A stretch of 64,000 nucleotides of DNA. Source: Methylobacterium adhaesivum (GTDB lineage Bacteria; Pseudomonadota; Alphaproteobacteria; Rhizobiales; Beijerinckiaceae). This document shows positions 1 through 10,200 of this stretch, piece after piece (position 1 is the first letter of the stretch; each line of letters opens with the position of its first letter). The notes beneath the pieces are model-generated. The model was not told the origin of the DNA. It saw only the letters and a list, made by a program, of their open reading frames with translations, and ran no database searches. The stretch lies in assembly GCF_022179065.1 (NCBI RefSeq), contig NZ_BPQD01000024.1, forward strand, positions 1 to 64,000, given 5' to 3'. The position numbers and the translations under genes were made by a program.

Positions 1-145
1 CGAAGCGGGTCGGGAGAGGGGCGGCGCGACGCCTGGAGGATACGAAGCCCGGCACGACCGAGCCGGATACGGCGCTCCCCTCTCCCGCCCCTTGCTTGCG
101 CGAGGGTCACCCTCCCCGCAGAGGGGGGAGGGGGTGTTGGCGGTG
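1..145. repeat. Gene-free edge with G/C-rich palindrome
   Basis: No gene is supported here. Around 110-133 a C-rich tract, a GCAG turn and a G-rich tract form an inverted repeat lying just downstream of the fmdB stop. The same motif, with a longer C run, recurs at about 5724-5756 between urtB and urtA, so it looks like a dispersed element. It may also help to end transcription of the fmd operon. Confidence 0.45.
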
Positions 146-463
146 TCAGTGGCTGATCATCCACGGCCGCGCGTTGGGAAAACTCTTGGCGGCCGCGGGA
201 TTGGATTTCGCCTTGGCGCCCGAGCAGCAGCCGCAGCCGGCCCCGTGCCCGGACGACTTGCGGGGCGCGTGCTGGCTCCGCTCGTTCGTGGCGAAGGCCT
301 TGCGCCGGCCCGCATCCATGGAGGCGAGGTTGGGCGCGTTCAGGAAGGCGCGCCCGCAGGACGATCCGCAATCGGGGCAGTCGTGCGGATCCTGAAACTG
401 CGCCATGGGGCGCAAAACCGTGAACGGCCCGCAGGCGGCGCAACTGTAATCGTAGACGGGCAT
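146..463 (-). CDS. fmdB: FmdB-family zinc-ribbon protein
   Basis: A 105-residue protein opening MPVYDYSC, the usual start of the FmdB/CxxC_CxxC_SSSS family. Two CxxC pairs (Cys8/Cys11 and Cys29/Cys32) make a zinc ribbon, and the tail is low-complexity with a Cys-Gly-rich patch near residues 75-80. The start at 463 is preferred to an upstream in-frame start at 505 because it begins exactly at the conserved motif and has GGGAG upstream. It is the last gene of the amide operon, 105 bases after fmdA. The family's biochemical role is unsettled; in Methylophilus the protein is linked to formamidase expression. The family call is firm and the function is not. Confidence 0.85.
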   Translation of the reverse strand: MPVYDYSCAACGPFTVLRPMAQFQDPHDCPDCGSSCGRAFLNAPNLASMDAGRRKAFATNERSQHAPRKSSGHGAGCGCCSGAKAKSNPAAAKSFPNARPWMISH

Positions 464-509
464 GGAGCCGCTCCCGAAGAATAGCGAAGGGTGGCGTGCA
501 AGCACAGCA

Positions 510-545
510 ATGCTCCCTCTCCTTCCAGGAGAGGGGACCCGCGCC
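510..545. repeat. Short palindromic element between fmdA and fmdB
   Basis: A perfect 9-bp stem (CCCTCTCCT at 515-523, AGGAGAGGG at 527-535, three-base loop) is followed by GGACCCGCG. Related palindromes occur at 5669-5685 and twice inside the gene at 34682-35962. It could act as an intercistronic hairpin. Confidence 0.6.
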
Positions 546-568
546 CGATCCGACGCGCGGGCGTACCC

Positions 569-1798
569 TCAAAGATCCGGCGAGAGCGGCATCTGGATCG
601 AGCCGTCGAGGAACTTCGTCGGCCCGTCCGCACCGGGATTGATGTCGAACTCGAAGATCTTGGTCGGAATCCACAGGGTCGCGCAGGCGTTGGGGATGTC
701 GACCACGCCCGAGATGTGGCCCTGGACCGGCGCCGTGCCGAGGATCGAGTAGGCCTGCGCGCCCGAGTAGCCGAACTTCTTCAGGTACTCAATGGCGTTG
801 AGGCAGGCCTGGCGGTACGCCACGGTGACATCGAGGTAGTGCTGCTTGCCGTACTCGTCGACGGAGACGCCCTCGAAGATGAGGTGGTCGTCGAATTTCG
901 GGGTGATCGGGGAGGGCTTGAAGATCGGGTTCTTGATCCCGTACTTGCGCATCCCGTCCTTGATGATGTTGACCTTGAGATGGACCCAGCCGGCCATCTC
1001 GATGGCGCCGCAGAAGGTGATCTCGCCGTCGCCCTGGCTGAAATGCAGGTCGCCCATGGAGAGGCCGGCCCCCGGCACGTAGACGGGGAAGTAGATCTTC
1101 GAGCCGCGCGACAGGTCCTTGATGTCGCAATTGCCGCCGTGCTCGCGCCCCGGCACCGTGCGGGCGCCTTCCGCCGCCGCCTTGTCGCGGGCCTCACCCT
1201 TGAGCCGGCCCATATGGGCAGTGGGGGCGAAGGGGAGGGTGGCGAGCGCCGGCACCCGGTTGGGGTCGGTGTCGAACAGGGCCTTTTCGCGGGTGTTCCA
1301 GGTCTCCAGCATCTTCGGGTCGGGCAGGCAGCCGATGAGGCCGGGATGGATCAGGCCGGGGAAGCGCACGCCGGGGATGTGGCGGGATTTCGTGAACATC
1401 CCCTCGAAGTCCCAGATCGACTTCTGGGCCAGGGGGAAGTGCTCGTCGAGGAAGCCGCCGCCGTTCTTCTTGGAGAAGAAGCCGTTGAAGCCCCACTGGC
1501 TCTCCGGCATGGCGCCGATGTCGAGGAGATCGACCACGAGGAGGTCGCCGGGCTCGGCACCCTCGACGCCGATGGGCCCGGAAAGGAAGTGGACGATGGA
1601 GAGATCGATGTCGCGCACGTCGTCGGCGGAATCGTTGTTCTTGATGAAACCGCCGGTCCAGTCGTAGGTCTCGACGATGAAGTCGTCGCCGGGCTTCACC
1701 ATGGCGACCATGGGGATGTCGGGGTGCCAGCGGTTGTGGACCTTGTCGTTGTCGTAGGCCGATTGCTTGAGATCGACCTTGATCAGCGTCTCTGCCAT
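569..1798 (-). CDS. fmdA: Formamidase (FmdA/AmdA family)
   Basis: A 409-residue cytoplasmic amidohydrolase of the acetamidase/formamidase family, of the usual length (about 400-410). It hydrolyses formamide to formate and ammonia. Family features include the N-terminal MAETLIKVDL region, the acidic GDLLVVD segment and the central region with GSKIYFPVYVPGAGLSMGD. The start at 1798 is chosen over an upstream in-frame start (1918) because it has an AAGGGAG ribosome site and matches the family N-terminus. It lies 125 bases after urtE and ends the metabolic part of the operon: the importer brings in short amides or urea and FmdA releases nitrogen plus formate, which a methylotroph can oxidise or assimilate. 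The substrate range, formamide versus acetamide, cannot be read from the sequence. Confidence 0.92.
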   Translation of the reverse strand: MAETLIKVDLKQSAYDNDKVHNRWHPDIPMVAMVKPGDDFIVETYDWTGGFIKNNDSADDVRDIDLSIVHFLSGPIGVEGAEPGDLLVVDLLDIGAMPESQWGFNGFFSKKNGGGFLDEHFPLAQKSIWDFEGMFTKSRHIPGVRFPGLIHPGLIGCLPDPKMLETWNTREKALFDTDPNRVPALATLPFAPTAHMGRLKGEARDKAAAEGARTVPGREHGGNCDIKDLSRGSKIYFPVYVPGAGLSMGDLHFSQGDGEITFCGAIEMAGWVHLKVNIIKDGMRKYGIKNPIFKPSPITPKFDDHLIFEGVSVDEYGKQHYLDVTVAYRQACLNAIEYLKKFGYSGAQAYSILGTAPVQGHISGVVDIPNACATLWIPTKIFEFDINPGADGPTKFLDGSIQMPLSPDL

Positions 1799-1923
1799 CG
1801 TGGCGTACTCCCTTTGCTGGGCTTCAGGACATGCGTCCCTGTTCGCGCGGACCGGTGGGTCCGGCCCCGCGCAAGAGGTGGTTTCGGCGTCGGGAAGAGC
1901 CTGACGAGGCCCTTCCAAAACGA

Positions 1924-2673
1924 TTAGACCGAGAGGAACCGGGCGACCTTCGCCTCGTCGATGTCGGCGCGGAGCGACTCGTGGACGATGTGGCCGTTCT
2001 CGATGACCAGAACCCGGTCGGCGACATCGAGGGCGAAGCTCAGGACCTGCTCGGAGACCACGATGGAGAGGCCCCGCGCGTCGCGGATCTTCTTCAGGGT
2101 GCGCCCCATCTCGCGGATGATCGACGGCTGGATGCCCTCCGTCGGCTCGTCGAGCAGCAGCACCTTGGGGCGGCTCGCGAGCGCCCGCGCGATGGCGAGC
2201 TGCTGCTGCTGGCCGCCCGACAGGTTGCCGCCCCGCCTTCCCTTCATCTCGAGGAGCACGGGGAACATCTCGTAGAGGTCTCCCGGCACCCGGCGCTCGT
2301 TCGTCACGGTGAGCCCCGTCTCGATGTTCTCCTGCACGGTCATGGCCGAAAAGATCATCCGGCCCTGCGGCACGTAGGCGAGTCCCTGCGCCACGCGCTG
2401 GTGGCTCTTGAGGGCGGCGACGGGCGTACCGTCGACGGCGATCGACCCGGATTTCACCGGCACGATCCCCATGAGGGTCTTCATGAGCGTGGACTTGCCC
2501 ATGCCGTTGCGGCCCATGACGGCGACGATCTCAGCCGGCGCCACCGTGATGTCGAGGCCGTGCAGCACCTCGCTCTGGCCGTAGGCGGCGTGGAGGTCCC
2601 GGATCGCCAGCATCGGCTGGACGCCGCCCTGGATGTGGGGCGCGAAGAGGGGGGCAGGCGTGGTCTGGAGCAT
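1924..2673 (-). CDS. urtE: Urea/short-chain amide ABC transporter ATPase, UrtE/LivF type
   Basis: A 249-residue ABC ATPase with Walker A (GRNGMGKST), the LSGGQQQQLAIARAL signature and Walker B VLLLDEPTEG. The EPTEG form is typical of LivF/UrtE subunits. The start at 2673 is preferred to 2697 because GAGAGG stands nine bases before it. It follows urtD with 13 bases between the genes. It should pair with UrtD to power UrtB/UrtC. In Methylophilus, comparable transport genes accompany fmdA, so the cargo here may be short amides as well as urea. Confidence 0.9.
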   Translation of the reverse strand: MLQTTPAPLFAPHIQGGVQPMLAIRDLHAAYGQSEVLHGLDITVAPAEIVAVMGRNGMGKSTLMKTLMGIVPVKSGSIAVDGTPVAALKSHQRVAQGLAYVPQGRMIFSAMTVQENIETGLTVTNERRVPGDLYEMFPVLLEMKGRRGGNLSGGQQQQLAIARALASRPKVLLLDEPTEGIQPSIIREMGRTLKKIRDARGLSIVVSEQVLSFALDVADRVLVIENGHIVHESLRADIDEAKVARFLSV

Positions 2674-2686
2674 GAGCCCGTTCCTC

Positions 2687-3472
<786 letters not shown>

Positions 3473-3483
3473 GGGCGGAACTC

Positions 3484-4632
3484 CTACTCGGCCGCGTGGG
3501 GCAGGGCGGCGGGCGCGGGCTCCGGGGCCTTCGCGCGGCGGGTCAGGCGCGGCTCGACATACGTCCGGTAGATGCCGGCCAAACCGTTGGGGAAGGCGAG
3601 CACCACGAGAATGAACAGGCCGCCGAGGCCGAACAGCCACAGTTCGGGAAAGCTCTCCGAGAAGGTGGTCTTGGCCCAGTTGACCAGCAGCGTGCCCCAG
3701 ACGGCGCCGAACAGAGACAGGCGCCCGCCGACGGCGGCGTAGATCACCATCTCGATGGAGGGCACGATGCCGACGAACGAGGGCGACATGAACCCGACCT
3801 GGAGGGTGAACATCGCACCGCCGATGGCCGCGAACACCGCCGCCAGACAGAACGCGAAGGTCTTGAAGCCGGCCACCGAGTAGCCCGAGAAGCGGACCCG
3901 GTCCTCCTTGTCGCGCATGGCCACGAGGATGCGGCCGAGCTTCGACCGCTTCACGTACTGGGCGAACAGGATGCAGGCCACCAGCAGAGCGCCGTTGACG
4001 AAGTAGAGGATATTGTGGGCTTGATCCGTCCGGATGTCCCAGCCGTTCAGGGTGCGCAGATCGGTGATGCCGTTGATGCCGCCGGTGTAGCCCTGCTGGC
4101 CGACGATGAGGATCGTCAGGATGGCGGCGATGGCCTGGGTGATGATGGCGAAGTAGGTGCCGCCGACGCGGCGGCGGAACATCGCCGTGCCGATGACGAA
4201 GGCGAAGAGCGCCGGGACCACGATCACGGCGATCAGCGTGAAGGGTAGGCTGGTGAACGGTTTCCAGAACCAGGGCAGGGCGGTGATCTGGTTCCAGTCC
4301 ATGAAGTCGGGGATGCCCGGCGTCGACTGGATCTTGGTGTTCTCGACGCTAGAGGCTTCGAGCTTCAGGTACATGGCCATGAGGTAGCCGCCGAGGCCGA
4401 AGAACACGCCCTGACCGAGCGACAGGATGCCGCCGAAGCCCCAGCAGATGACGAGGCCGAGGGCCACGAACGAATAGGTGAGGTACTTCCCCACGAGGTT
4501 GAGGCGGAAGGCGTCGAGGAGCATCGGCAGTACGACGAAGATCACGGCGGCGAGGAGCGCGAGGCTCACCCACTCCATCGGCTTCATGAACGGGTTGTCG
4601 TTGACGGTCTGAGCGGGGTTCGGACGGGTCAT
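3484..4632 (-). CDS. urtC: Urea/short-chain amide ABC transporter permease UrtC
   Basis: A 382-residue membrane protein of the LivM/UrtC family, with about ten hydrophobic segments starting near residue 20. The EAA-like cytoplasmic stretch is around MRDKEDRVRFSGYSV (about residues 240-255). The C-terminal AYRTYVEPRLTRR-type tail is basic. The gene lies 13 bases after urtB. It should form the heteromeric membrane channel with UrtB. The family assignment is strong; whether the substrate is urea or amides is inferred from fmdA downstream. Confidence 0.9.
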   Translation of the reverse strand: MTRPNPAQTVNDNPFMKPMEWVSLALLAAVIFVVLPMLLDAFRLNLVGKYLTYSFVALGLVICWGFGGILSLGQGVFFGLGGYLMAMYLKLEASSVENTKIQSTPGIPDFMDWNQITALPWFWKPFTSLPFTLIAVIVVPALFAFVIGTAMFRRRVGGTYFAIITQAIAAILTILIVGQQGYTGGINGITDLRTLNGWDIRTDQAHNILYFVNGALLVACILFAQYVKRSKLGRILVAMRDKEDRVRFSGYSVAGFKTFAFCLAAVFAAIGGAMFTLQVGFMSPSFVGIVPSIEMVIYAAVGGRLSLFGAVWGTLLVNWAKTTFSESFPELWLFGLGGLFILVVLAFPNGLAGIYRTYVEPRLTRRAKAPEPAPAALPHAAE

Positions 4633-4645
4633 CGCAAAACGCTCC

Positions 4646-5572
4646 TCAGCGCCGGACTTTGAGGGTGAAGAGGCCCTGCGGCCGCAGCATCAGGATGCCG
4701 ACCACGGCGAGCAGGGTGATCACCTTCGCGGTGGAGCCCGACAGGAAGAATTCGAGGGTCGACTGGGTCTGCGAGATCGAGAAGGCCGACGCGATGGTGC
4801 CGAGCAGCGACGCGGCGCCGCCGAAGACCACGATGAGGAAGGTGTCGACGATGTAGAGCTGGCCCGAGGTCGGCCCCGTCGAGCCCACCATGGTGAAGGC
4901 GGACCCCGCGATGCCGGCGATGCCGCAGCCGAGGCCGAAGGTGAGACGGTCGACTCGCTCGGTGTCGATGCCGACCGCCCCGGCCATCGGCCGGTTCTGC
5001 ACCACGGCCCGGACCTGGGCGCCGAAGCGCGAGCGGTACATGAGGAGCGCGACGCCGATGGTGATGAGCGTCGTGATCGCCATCACGAACATGCCGTTGA
5101 TGGGGATTTCGATGGAATCGGTGACCTGGACCGAGCCGATAAGCCAAGCGGGAAGCTCGACGCCGACCTCGCGGGCGCCGAAGATCGTGCGGTAGGTCTG
5201 CTGCAGGATGAGCGACAGGCCCCAGGTGGCGAGCAGGGTGTCGAGGGGCCGCTTGTAGAGGTGGCGGATCAGCGCCCATTCCACCAGCATGCCGAGCGCC
5301 CCGGACGCGATGAAAGCCAGGGCCATGGCGACGAAGAAATAGGCCGGAAACAGGGCCGGCAGGTGGGTCTGGAAGAAGCCGGAGCACAGGTAGGTGACGT
5401 AGGCGCCGAGGATCATGAATTCCCCGTGCGCCATGTTGATCACGCCCATCTGGCCGAAGATGATCGCCAGCCCCAGGGCCATCAGGGTGTAGACCGAGAA
5501 CAGGATCAGCCCGGCGAAGCCCTGCATCACGAAGATCGAGCTGAGGTCCGTGAGGGAATAGTCGCCGAACAT
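4646..5572 (-). CDS. urtB: Urea/short-chain amide ABC transporter permease UrtB
   Basis: A 308-residue permease of the LivH/UrtB family. The N-terminal segment GLAIIFGQMGVINMAHGEF is a hallmark of this family, and several further membrane segments follow. The start at 5572 (MFGDYSLTD) is chosen over 5611 because it matches the usual N-terminus and has a GGAAGG site. It is separated from urtA by 197 bases carrying palindromes, so urtA may be expressed more strongly than the rest of the operon. Confidence 0.9.
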   Translation of the reverse strand: MFGDYSLTDLSSIFVMQGFAGLILFSVYTLMALGLAIIFGQMGVINMAHGEFMILGAYVTYLCSGFFQTHLPALFPAYFFVAMALAFIASGALGMLVEWALIRHLYKRPLDTLLATWGLSLILQQTYRTIFGAREVGVELPAWLIGSVQVTDSIEIPINGMFVMAITTLITIGVALLMYRSRFGAQVRAVVQNRPMAGAVGIDTERVDRLTFGLGCGIAGIAGSAFTMVGSTGPTSGQLYIVDTFLIVVFGGAASLLGTIASAFSISQTQSTLEFFLSGSTAKVITLLAVVGILMLRPQGLFTLKVRR

Positions 5573-5660
5573 TTTTCCAACCTTCCGAAGAATGCGGCTG
5601 TCTCTGTGCAAGCACCGGGCCGTTCAGGACGGACGCCCCCGTCTGAGGATCGTTGCGACC

Positions 5661-5760
5661 GGTTCCCTCTCTCCTGAAAGGAGAGCGGATTCACACGCCT
5701 GATCCCTTTGAGGACAAGCGCGGGTCCCTCCCCCCCCCCCCGCAGAGGGGGGAGGGTTAC
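5661..5760. repeat. Palindromic repeats and a 12-C homopolymer between urtA and urtB
   Basis: Two elements lie here. At 5669-5685 CTCTCCT and AGGAGAG flank GAA; the same 17-base palindrome occurs at 35760-35776. At about 5724-5756 a C-rich/G-rich inverted repeat resembles the one at 110-133 but contains an uninterrupted run of twelve C (5730-5741). They lie just past the urtA stop and could form an intercistronic hairpin that lowers expression of urtBCDE relative to urtA. Confidence 0.6.
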
Positions 5761-5769
5761 GTGCAGTTC

Positions 5770-7029
5770 CTACTGATACCCCTTCGGGAACGGGTCGGGC
5801 TTGATGAGTTCGGGGCTCTCGTAGACCACCTCGAACTGGCCGTTCGGCAGGGCCTTGGCGACGCGGGTCTTCGACCAGAGGTGATGGTTCGGGTCGATCC
5901 GGACGTAGCCTTCCGGCGCCTCCTTGAACTCGAGGCCGGGGGAGGCGGCCACCACCTTGTCGACGTCGAAGGACCCGGCCTTCTCGCAGGCCATCTTCCA
6001 CAGGAACGGCCCGAGATAGGCCGCCTGGGTCACGTCGCCGATGACGGTCTTCTCGCCCCACATCTTGTGGAAGGCGGCGACGAACTTCTCGTTGTTGGGA
6101 TTCTTCAGCGACTGGAAGTACTTCATGCAGGAATAGGCCCCGGCGATGTTCTCGCCGCCGATGCCGTCGATCTCGTCCTCGGTGACCGAGATGGTGAGCA
6201 GGACCTGCTTCGACAGGTCGATGCCGGCGGCCTTGAGCTGCTTGTAGAACGCCACGTTGGAACCACCGACCACGTCGGTGAAGATCACGTCCGGCTTCTT
6301 GAGCTTGAGCTTGTTGATCACCGAGTTGAACTGGGTGTGCCCGAGGGGGAAATATTCCTCGCCGACCACGGTGCCCTTGAGGACGTTCTCCACGTGTTTG
6401 CGGGCAATCTTGTTCGAGGTGCGCGGCCAAATGTAGTCTGAGCCGATGAAAAAGAACGATTTGGCGCCCTTCTCCTTGTGCACCCAGTCGAGGGAGGCGA
6501 GAATCTGCTGCGTCGCCTCCTGACCGGTGTAGAAAACGTTCTTCGACTGCTCCAGGCCTTCGTAGAAGGTCGGGTAATACAGCAGGCCGTTATATTGCTC
6601 GAACACCGGCAGGACGGCCTTGCGCGAGGCGGAGGTCCAGCAGCCCATCACGGCGGCGCAATGGTCGTTGACGAGGAGCTTCTTCGCCTTCTCGGCGAAG
6701 GTCGGCCAGTCGGAGGCGCCGTCCTCCTGCACGACCTTGATCTTACGCCCGAGGACGCCGCCGGCCTCGTTAATCTGCGCGATGGCGAGCTTTTCCGCCT
6801 GCTGCGCCCCCGTCTCGGAGATCGCCATGGTGCCCGTGAGGGAGTGCAGGACGCCCACCGTCACCTCGGTATCGGTCACCGCGAGGCCCGTGGTGTTCAC
6901 CGCGGCGGTGGCCGGTGCCGCCGCGAAGCTCGTGCGCGGCATCAGGGCCATGGCCGGCAGGCCGGCGAGCCCCATGAGAAGCCTGCGCCGCAGCGCCGAT
7001 GGGAGCCCGTTGCCCTGATCCTCTGCCAT
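5770..7029 (-). CDS. urtA: Urea/short-chain amide ABC transporter substrate-binding protein
   Basis: A 419-residue periplasmic binding protein of the UrtA/FmdD family. A Tat-like leader (LRRRLLMGLAGLPAMAL) ends near the alanine-rich stretch around residue 36. The mature part begins TEVTVGVLHSLTGTMA, and YYPTFYEGLEQSKNVFYTG and GCWTSASRKAVLPVFE are typical of urea/amide binders. It is the first gene of a seven-gene minus-strand unit (urtABCDE-fmdA-fmdB) and diverges from a sensor kinase at 7246. Family members bind urea or formamide/acetamide; the formamidase in the operon favours short amides. The symbol urtA is used for family membership. Confidence 0.9.
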   Translation of the reverse strand: MAEDQGNGLPSALRRRLLMGLAGLPAMALMPRTSFAAAPATAAVNTTGLAVTDTEVTVGVLHSLTGTMAISETGAQQAEKLAIAQINEAGGVLGRKIKVVQEDGASDWPTFAEKAKKLLVNDHCAAVMGCWTSASRKAVLPVFEQYNGLLYYPTFYEGLEQSKNVFYTGQEATQQILASLDWVHKEKGAKSFFFIGSDYIWPRTSNKIARKHVENVLKGTVVGEEYFPLGHTQFNSVINKLKLKKPDVIFTDVVGGSNVAFYKQLKAAGIDLSKQVLLTISVTEDEIDGIGGENIAGAYSCMKYFQSLKNPNNEKFVAAFHKMWGEKTVIGDVTQAAYLGPFLWKMACEKAGSFDVDKVVAASPGLEFKEAPEGYVRIDPNHHLWSKTRVAKALPNGQFEVVYESPELIKPDPFPKGYQ

Positions 7030-7245
7030 CGTGACCGAATCCTTGTGATCTCTCGTCGCGCGGCCGGTCGGATGGCCGTGGATCGATGGGCAAAGGCTAG
7101 GCCGTGCCGCGCCGGGCGGTCGATACGCAGTCTTGCGTATGGAGCGCCGTCGCCGGGGGGTTCATCGTCCAGCTCTTTGCGGTTGCCCGAGGCTGGACCG
7201 CGCGGCGCGCGGGGGGCCGATCCGTGCTACGCCTCACCCGAAATC
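7030..7245. promoter_or_regulatory. Divergent control region with perfect dyad
   Basis: This 216-base region separates the amide operon from the NCS1-kinase gene and must hold promoters for both. A perfect inverted repeat, ATACGCA-GTCT-TGCGTAT, lies at 7123-7140. Seven-base arms around a four-base centre fit a dimeric regulator, and the LuxR-type protein encoded at 10661 is the obvious candidate. The dyad is read directly; its use as an operator is inferred. Confidence 0.45.
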
Positions 7246-10200
7246 ATGCCCGAACCCCAGCGCATCCTGCCGATCCGGCGCGACTACAACCGCTTCGTCG
7301 CCGACGAAACGCTGGAGGATTATGCCCTGCGCTTCACAGCCAAGGCGGCGCGGCGCTGGTCGGGCCTGCGGGTGGCGCAGACGGCCCTCGGCGCCGTGTC
7401 CTTCTTGGCCCTGGAGGCCATCGGCGGCACCCTCGTGCTCGGCTTCGGCTTCACCAACACGCTGGCCGCCCTCGTGGTGGTGGCGCTCATCATCTTCGCC
7501 ACCGCGGTCCCGATCTGCGCCTACGCCGCCCGCCACGGCGTCGACATCGATCTCCTCACCCGGGGGGCGGGCTTCGGCTATATCGGCTCGACGGTGACGT
7601 CGCTGGTCTATGCGAGCTTCACGTTCCTATTCTTCGCCATCGAGGCGGCGATCATGGCCACCGCCCTGCGGATGGGTTTCGGCTTACCCCTGGCGCTCGG
7701 CTATCTCGTCAGCGCGGTGGCGGTGATTCCCCTTGTGATCTACGGCATCACCCTCATCAGCCGGTTCCAGATCTGGACCCAGCCCCTGTGGATCGTCCTC
7801 AACCTCCTGCCCCTGGCCTTCATCGTCGGGCGGGGTGGGGCGCCGGTGGCGGACTGGCTCGGCTTTCCCGGAGAGACGGGCGCAGGCGGGTTCGATCTCG
7901 CCCGCTTCGGCCTCGCCACCGGCATCCTGCTGGCCCTGCTGGCGCAGGTGGGCGAGCAGGTCGATTTTCTGCGGTTCGTCCCGGCGCCGGAGCCGGGCCG
8001 GGAGGGCCGCTGGTGGAGCGCCGTCCTTGCCGCCGGCGCCGGCTGGATCGTGCCGGGCTTCCTCAAGATCCTGCTCGGCTCGTTCCTCGCAATCCTCGCC
8101 CTGCACCACGGGGTGCCGGCCGATGCGGCGGCCGAGCCGACGCAGATGTACGCGGTCGCCTTCGGCTACGTGGTGGACCCCGGCCCCCGGGCCATCGCCC
8201 TGACGACGGCGTTCGTCCTCGTCTCGCAGCTCAAGATCAACGTCACCAACGCGTATGCCGGCTCCATTGCCTGGTCGAACTTCTTCTCGCGCCTCACCCA
8301 CAGCCATCCGGGCCGCGTGGTCTGGCTCGTCTTCAACGTCGCCATCGCGCTCCTGCTCATGGAGCTCGGCATCGACAAGACCCTGGCGAGCACCCTCAGC
8401 CTCTACGCCGTGGTGGTTTCGGCCTGGGTCGGGGCCCTGAGTGCCGATCTCGCCGTCAACAAGCCGCTGGGCCTGTCGCCCCCCGGCATCGAGTTCAAGC
8501 GGGCCCACCTCTACGCCATCAACCCCGTGGGCACCGGCGCCATGGTGCTGTCCATGCTGGCGGGCTTCTCCGCCCATCTCGGCTGGCTCGGCCACGTCCT
8601 CACCCCGTTCGGCCCGATGCTGGCGCTCGTAGTCGCTTTCCTTTCGGCCCCGGCCATCGCCTGGGCCACGGGTGGGCGCTACTACCTCGCGCGGACACCG
8701 AAGACCGACTGGAACGGGGCCGCCGCCATCACCTGCCGGGTGTGCGAGCACCCGTTCGAGCCCGAGGACATGGCCGAGTGCCCGGCCTATGGCGGCGCCA
8801 TCTGCTCACTCTGCTGCTCCCTCGACGCCCGCTGCGGGGATCTCTGCAAGCCCCACGGCCGCCTCGACGTCCAGGCACAGGATGTCCTGGCCAGGGTCCT
8901 GCCGGCGCGGACCGCCGTCTGGCTCGGCGCGCCCCTGGGGCGCTACCTCGCCCTCATGCTCACCCTCGTGAGCGCCGTCGCCCTCATCCTCGGCATCGTC
9001 CATGCGGGCGCGGTCTCGGAGCATCCCGAGCACCGGGAGTCCCTGGCGGCGGCGCTGACCAGCGTGTTCCTCATCCTCATCGTGATCCTCGGCATCGTCG
9101 CGTGGTTGTTCGTGCTGGCCCAGGAGAGCCGCCACGTCGCCCTGGAGGAGACCGCCCGCCAGACCCGGCTCTACCAGGCCGAGATCGCCGCCCATAAGAT
9201 CACGGACGCGAAGCTCCAGGGCGCCAAGGAGGCGGCGGAGGCGGCCAACCTCGCCAAAAGCCGCTACGTGGTCGGCATCAGCCACGAGCTGCGCACCCCG
9301 CTCAACGCCGTACTGGGCTACGCCCAGCTGCTGGAGGGCGACCCCACCATCCCGGGGCCGCGCCAGAACGGCATCCGGGTGATCCGGCGCTCGGCCCAGC
9401 ACCTGTCGGGCCTCATCGACGGCCTCCTCGACATCTCGCGCATGGAGGCCGGTCGTCTCCAGATCCACCGCGACGAGATCCGGCTGTCCGACTTCCTCGA
9501 CCAGATCGGCGACATGATCCGCCTCCAGGCGCAGGGCGCCGGACTCGAGTTCCGCTTCACCCGGCCCGACACCCTGCCGATGGTGGTGGCGACGGACGAG
9601 AAGCGCCTTCGCCAGATCCTCCTCAACCTCCTGTCGAACGCCGTGAAGTTCACGCCGAAAGGACACGTGTCCCTCGACCTTGCCTATCGCAGCCAGATCG
9701 CCGTGTTCACGATCCGCGACACCGGCCTCGGCATCCCGGAGGCCGATCTCCAACGGGTGTTCGAGCCGTTCGAGCGCGGCACCATGGCGGCGGCGCTCAC
9801 CACCCCCGGCACCGGCCTCGGCCTCACCATCGCGCATCTGCTGGCGCAGATCATGGGCGGCGAGATCACCGTCGAGAGCGTCGTCGGGCAGGGGACCTGC
9901 TTTCGCCTGCGCCTTATGCTCGCCTCCGTGGCGCGGCCGAAGCCCGTGCGGCCGGCGCAAGGAACGCCCGAGGCCGTCCGCACCTATTCGGGCGCGCGCC
10001 GCACCATCCTGGTGGCGGACGACGACGCCGCCCATCGCGGCCTCATGCGCGAGATCCTCGAACCCCTCGGCCTGCGCGTCATCGAGGCCGCCGACGGCCC
10101 CGCCTGCCTCGCCCTCGCCGCCGAGGACCCGCCGGACCTGTTCCTCCTCGACATCGCCATGCCGGGCATGACCGGCTGGGTCCTGGCCAGAACCTTGCGT

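Noticed and set aside
109-133. G/C-rich inverted repeat as a possible CRISPR or origin element
   Set aside because: Only two related copies were seen, with no regular spacing, no cas genes and no replication genes nearby.
491-1927. Plus-strand frame opposite formamidase
   Set aside because: Antisense to fmdA, with low-complexity Val/Asp/Gly content and no ribosome site.
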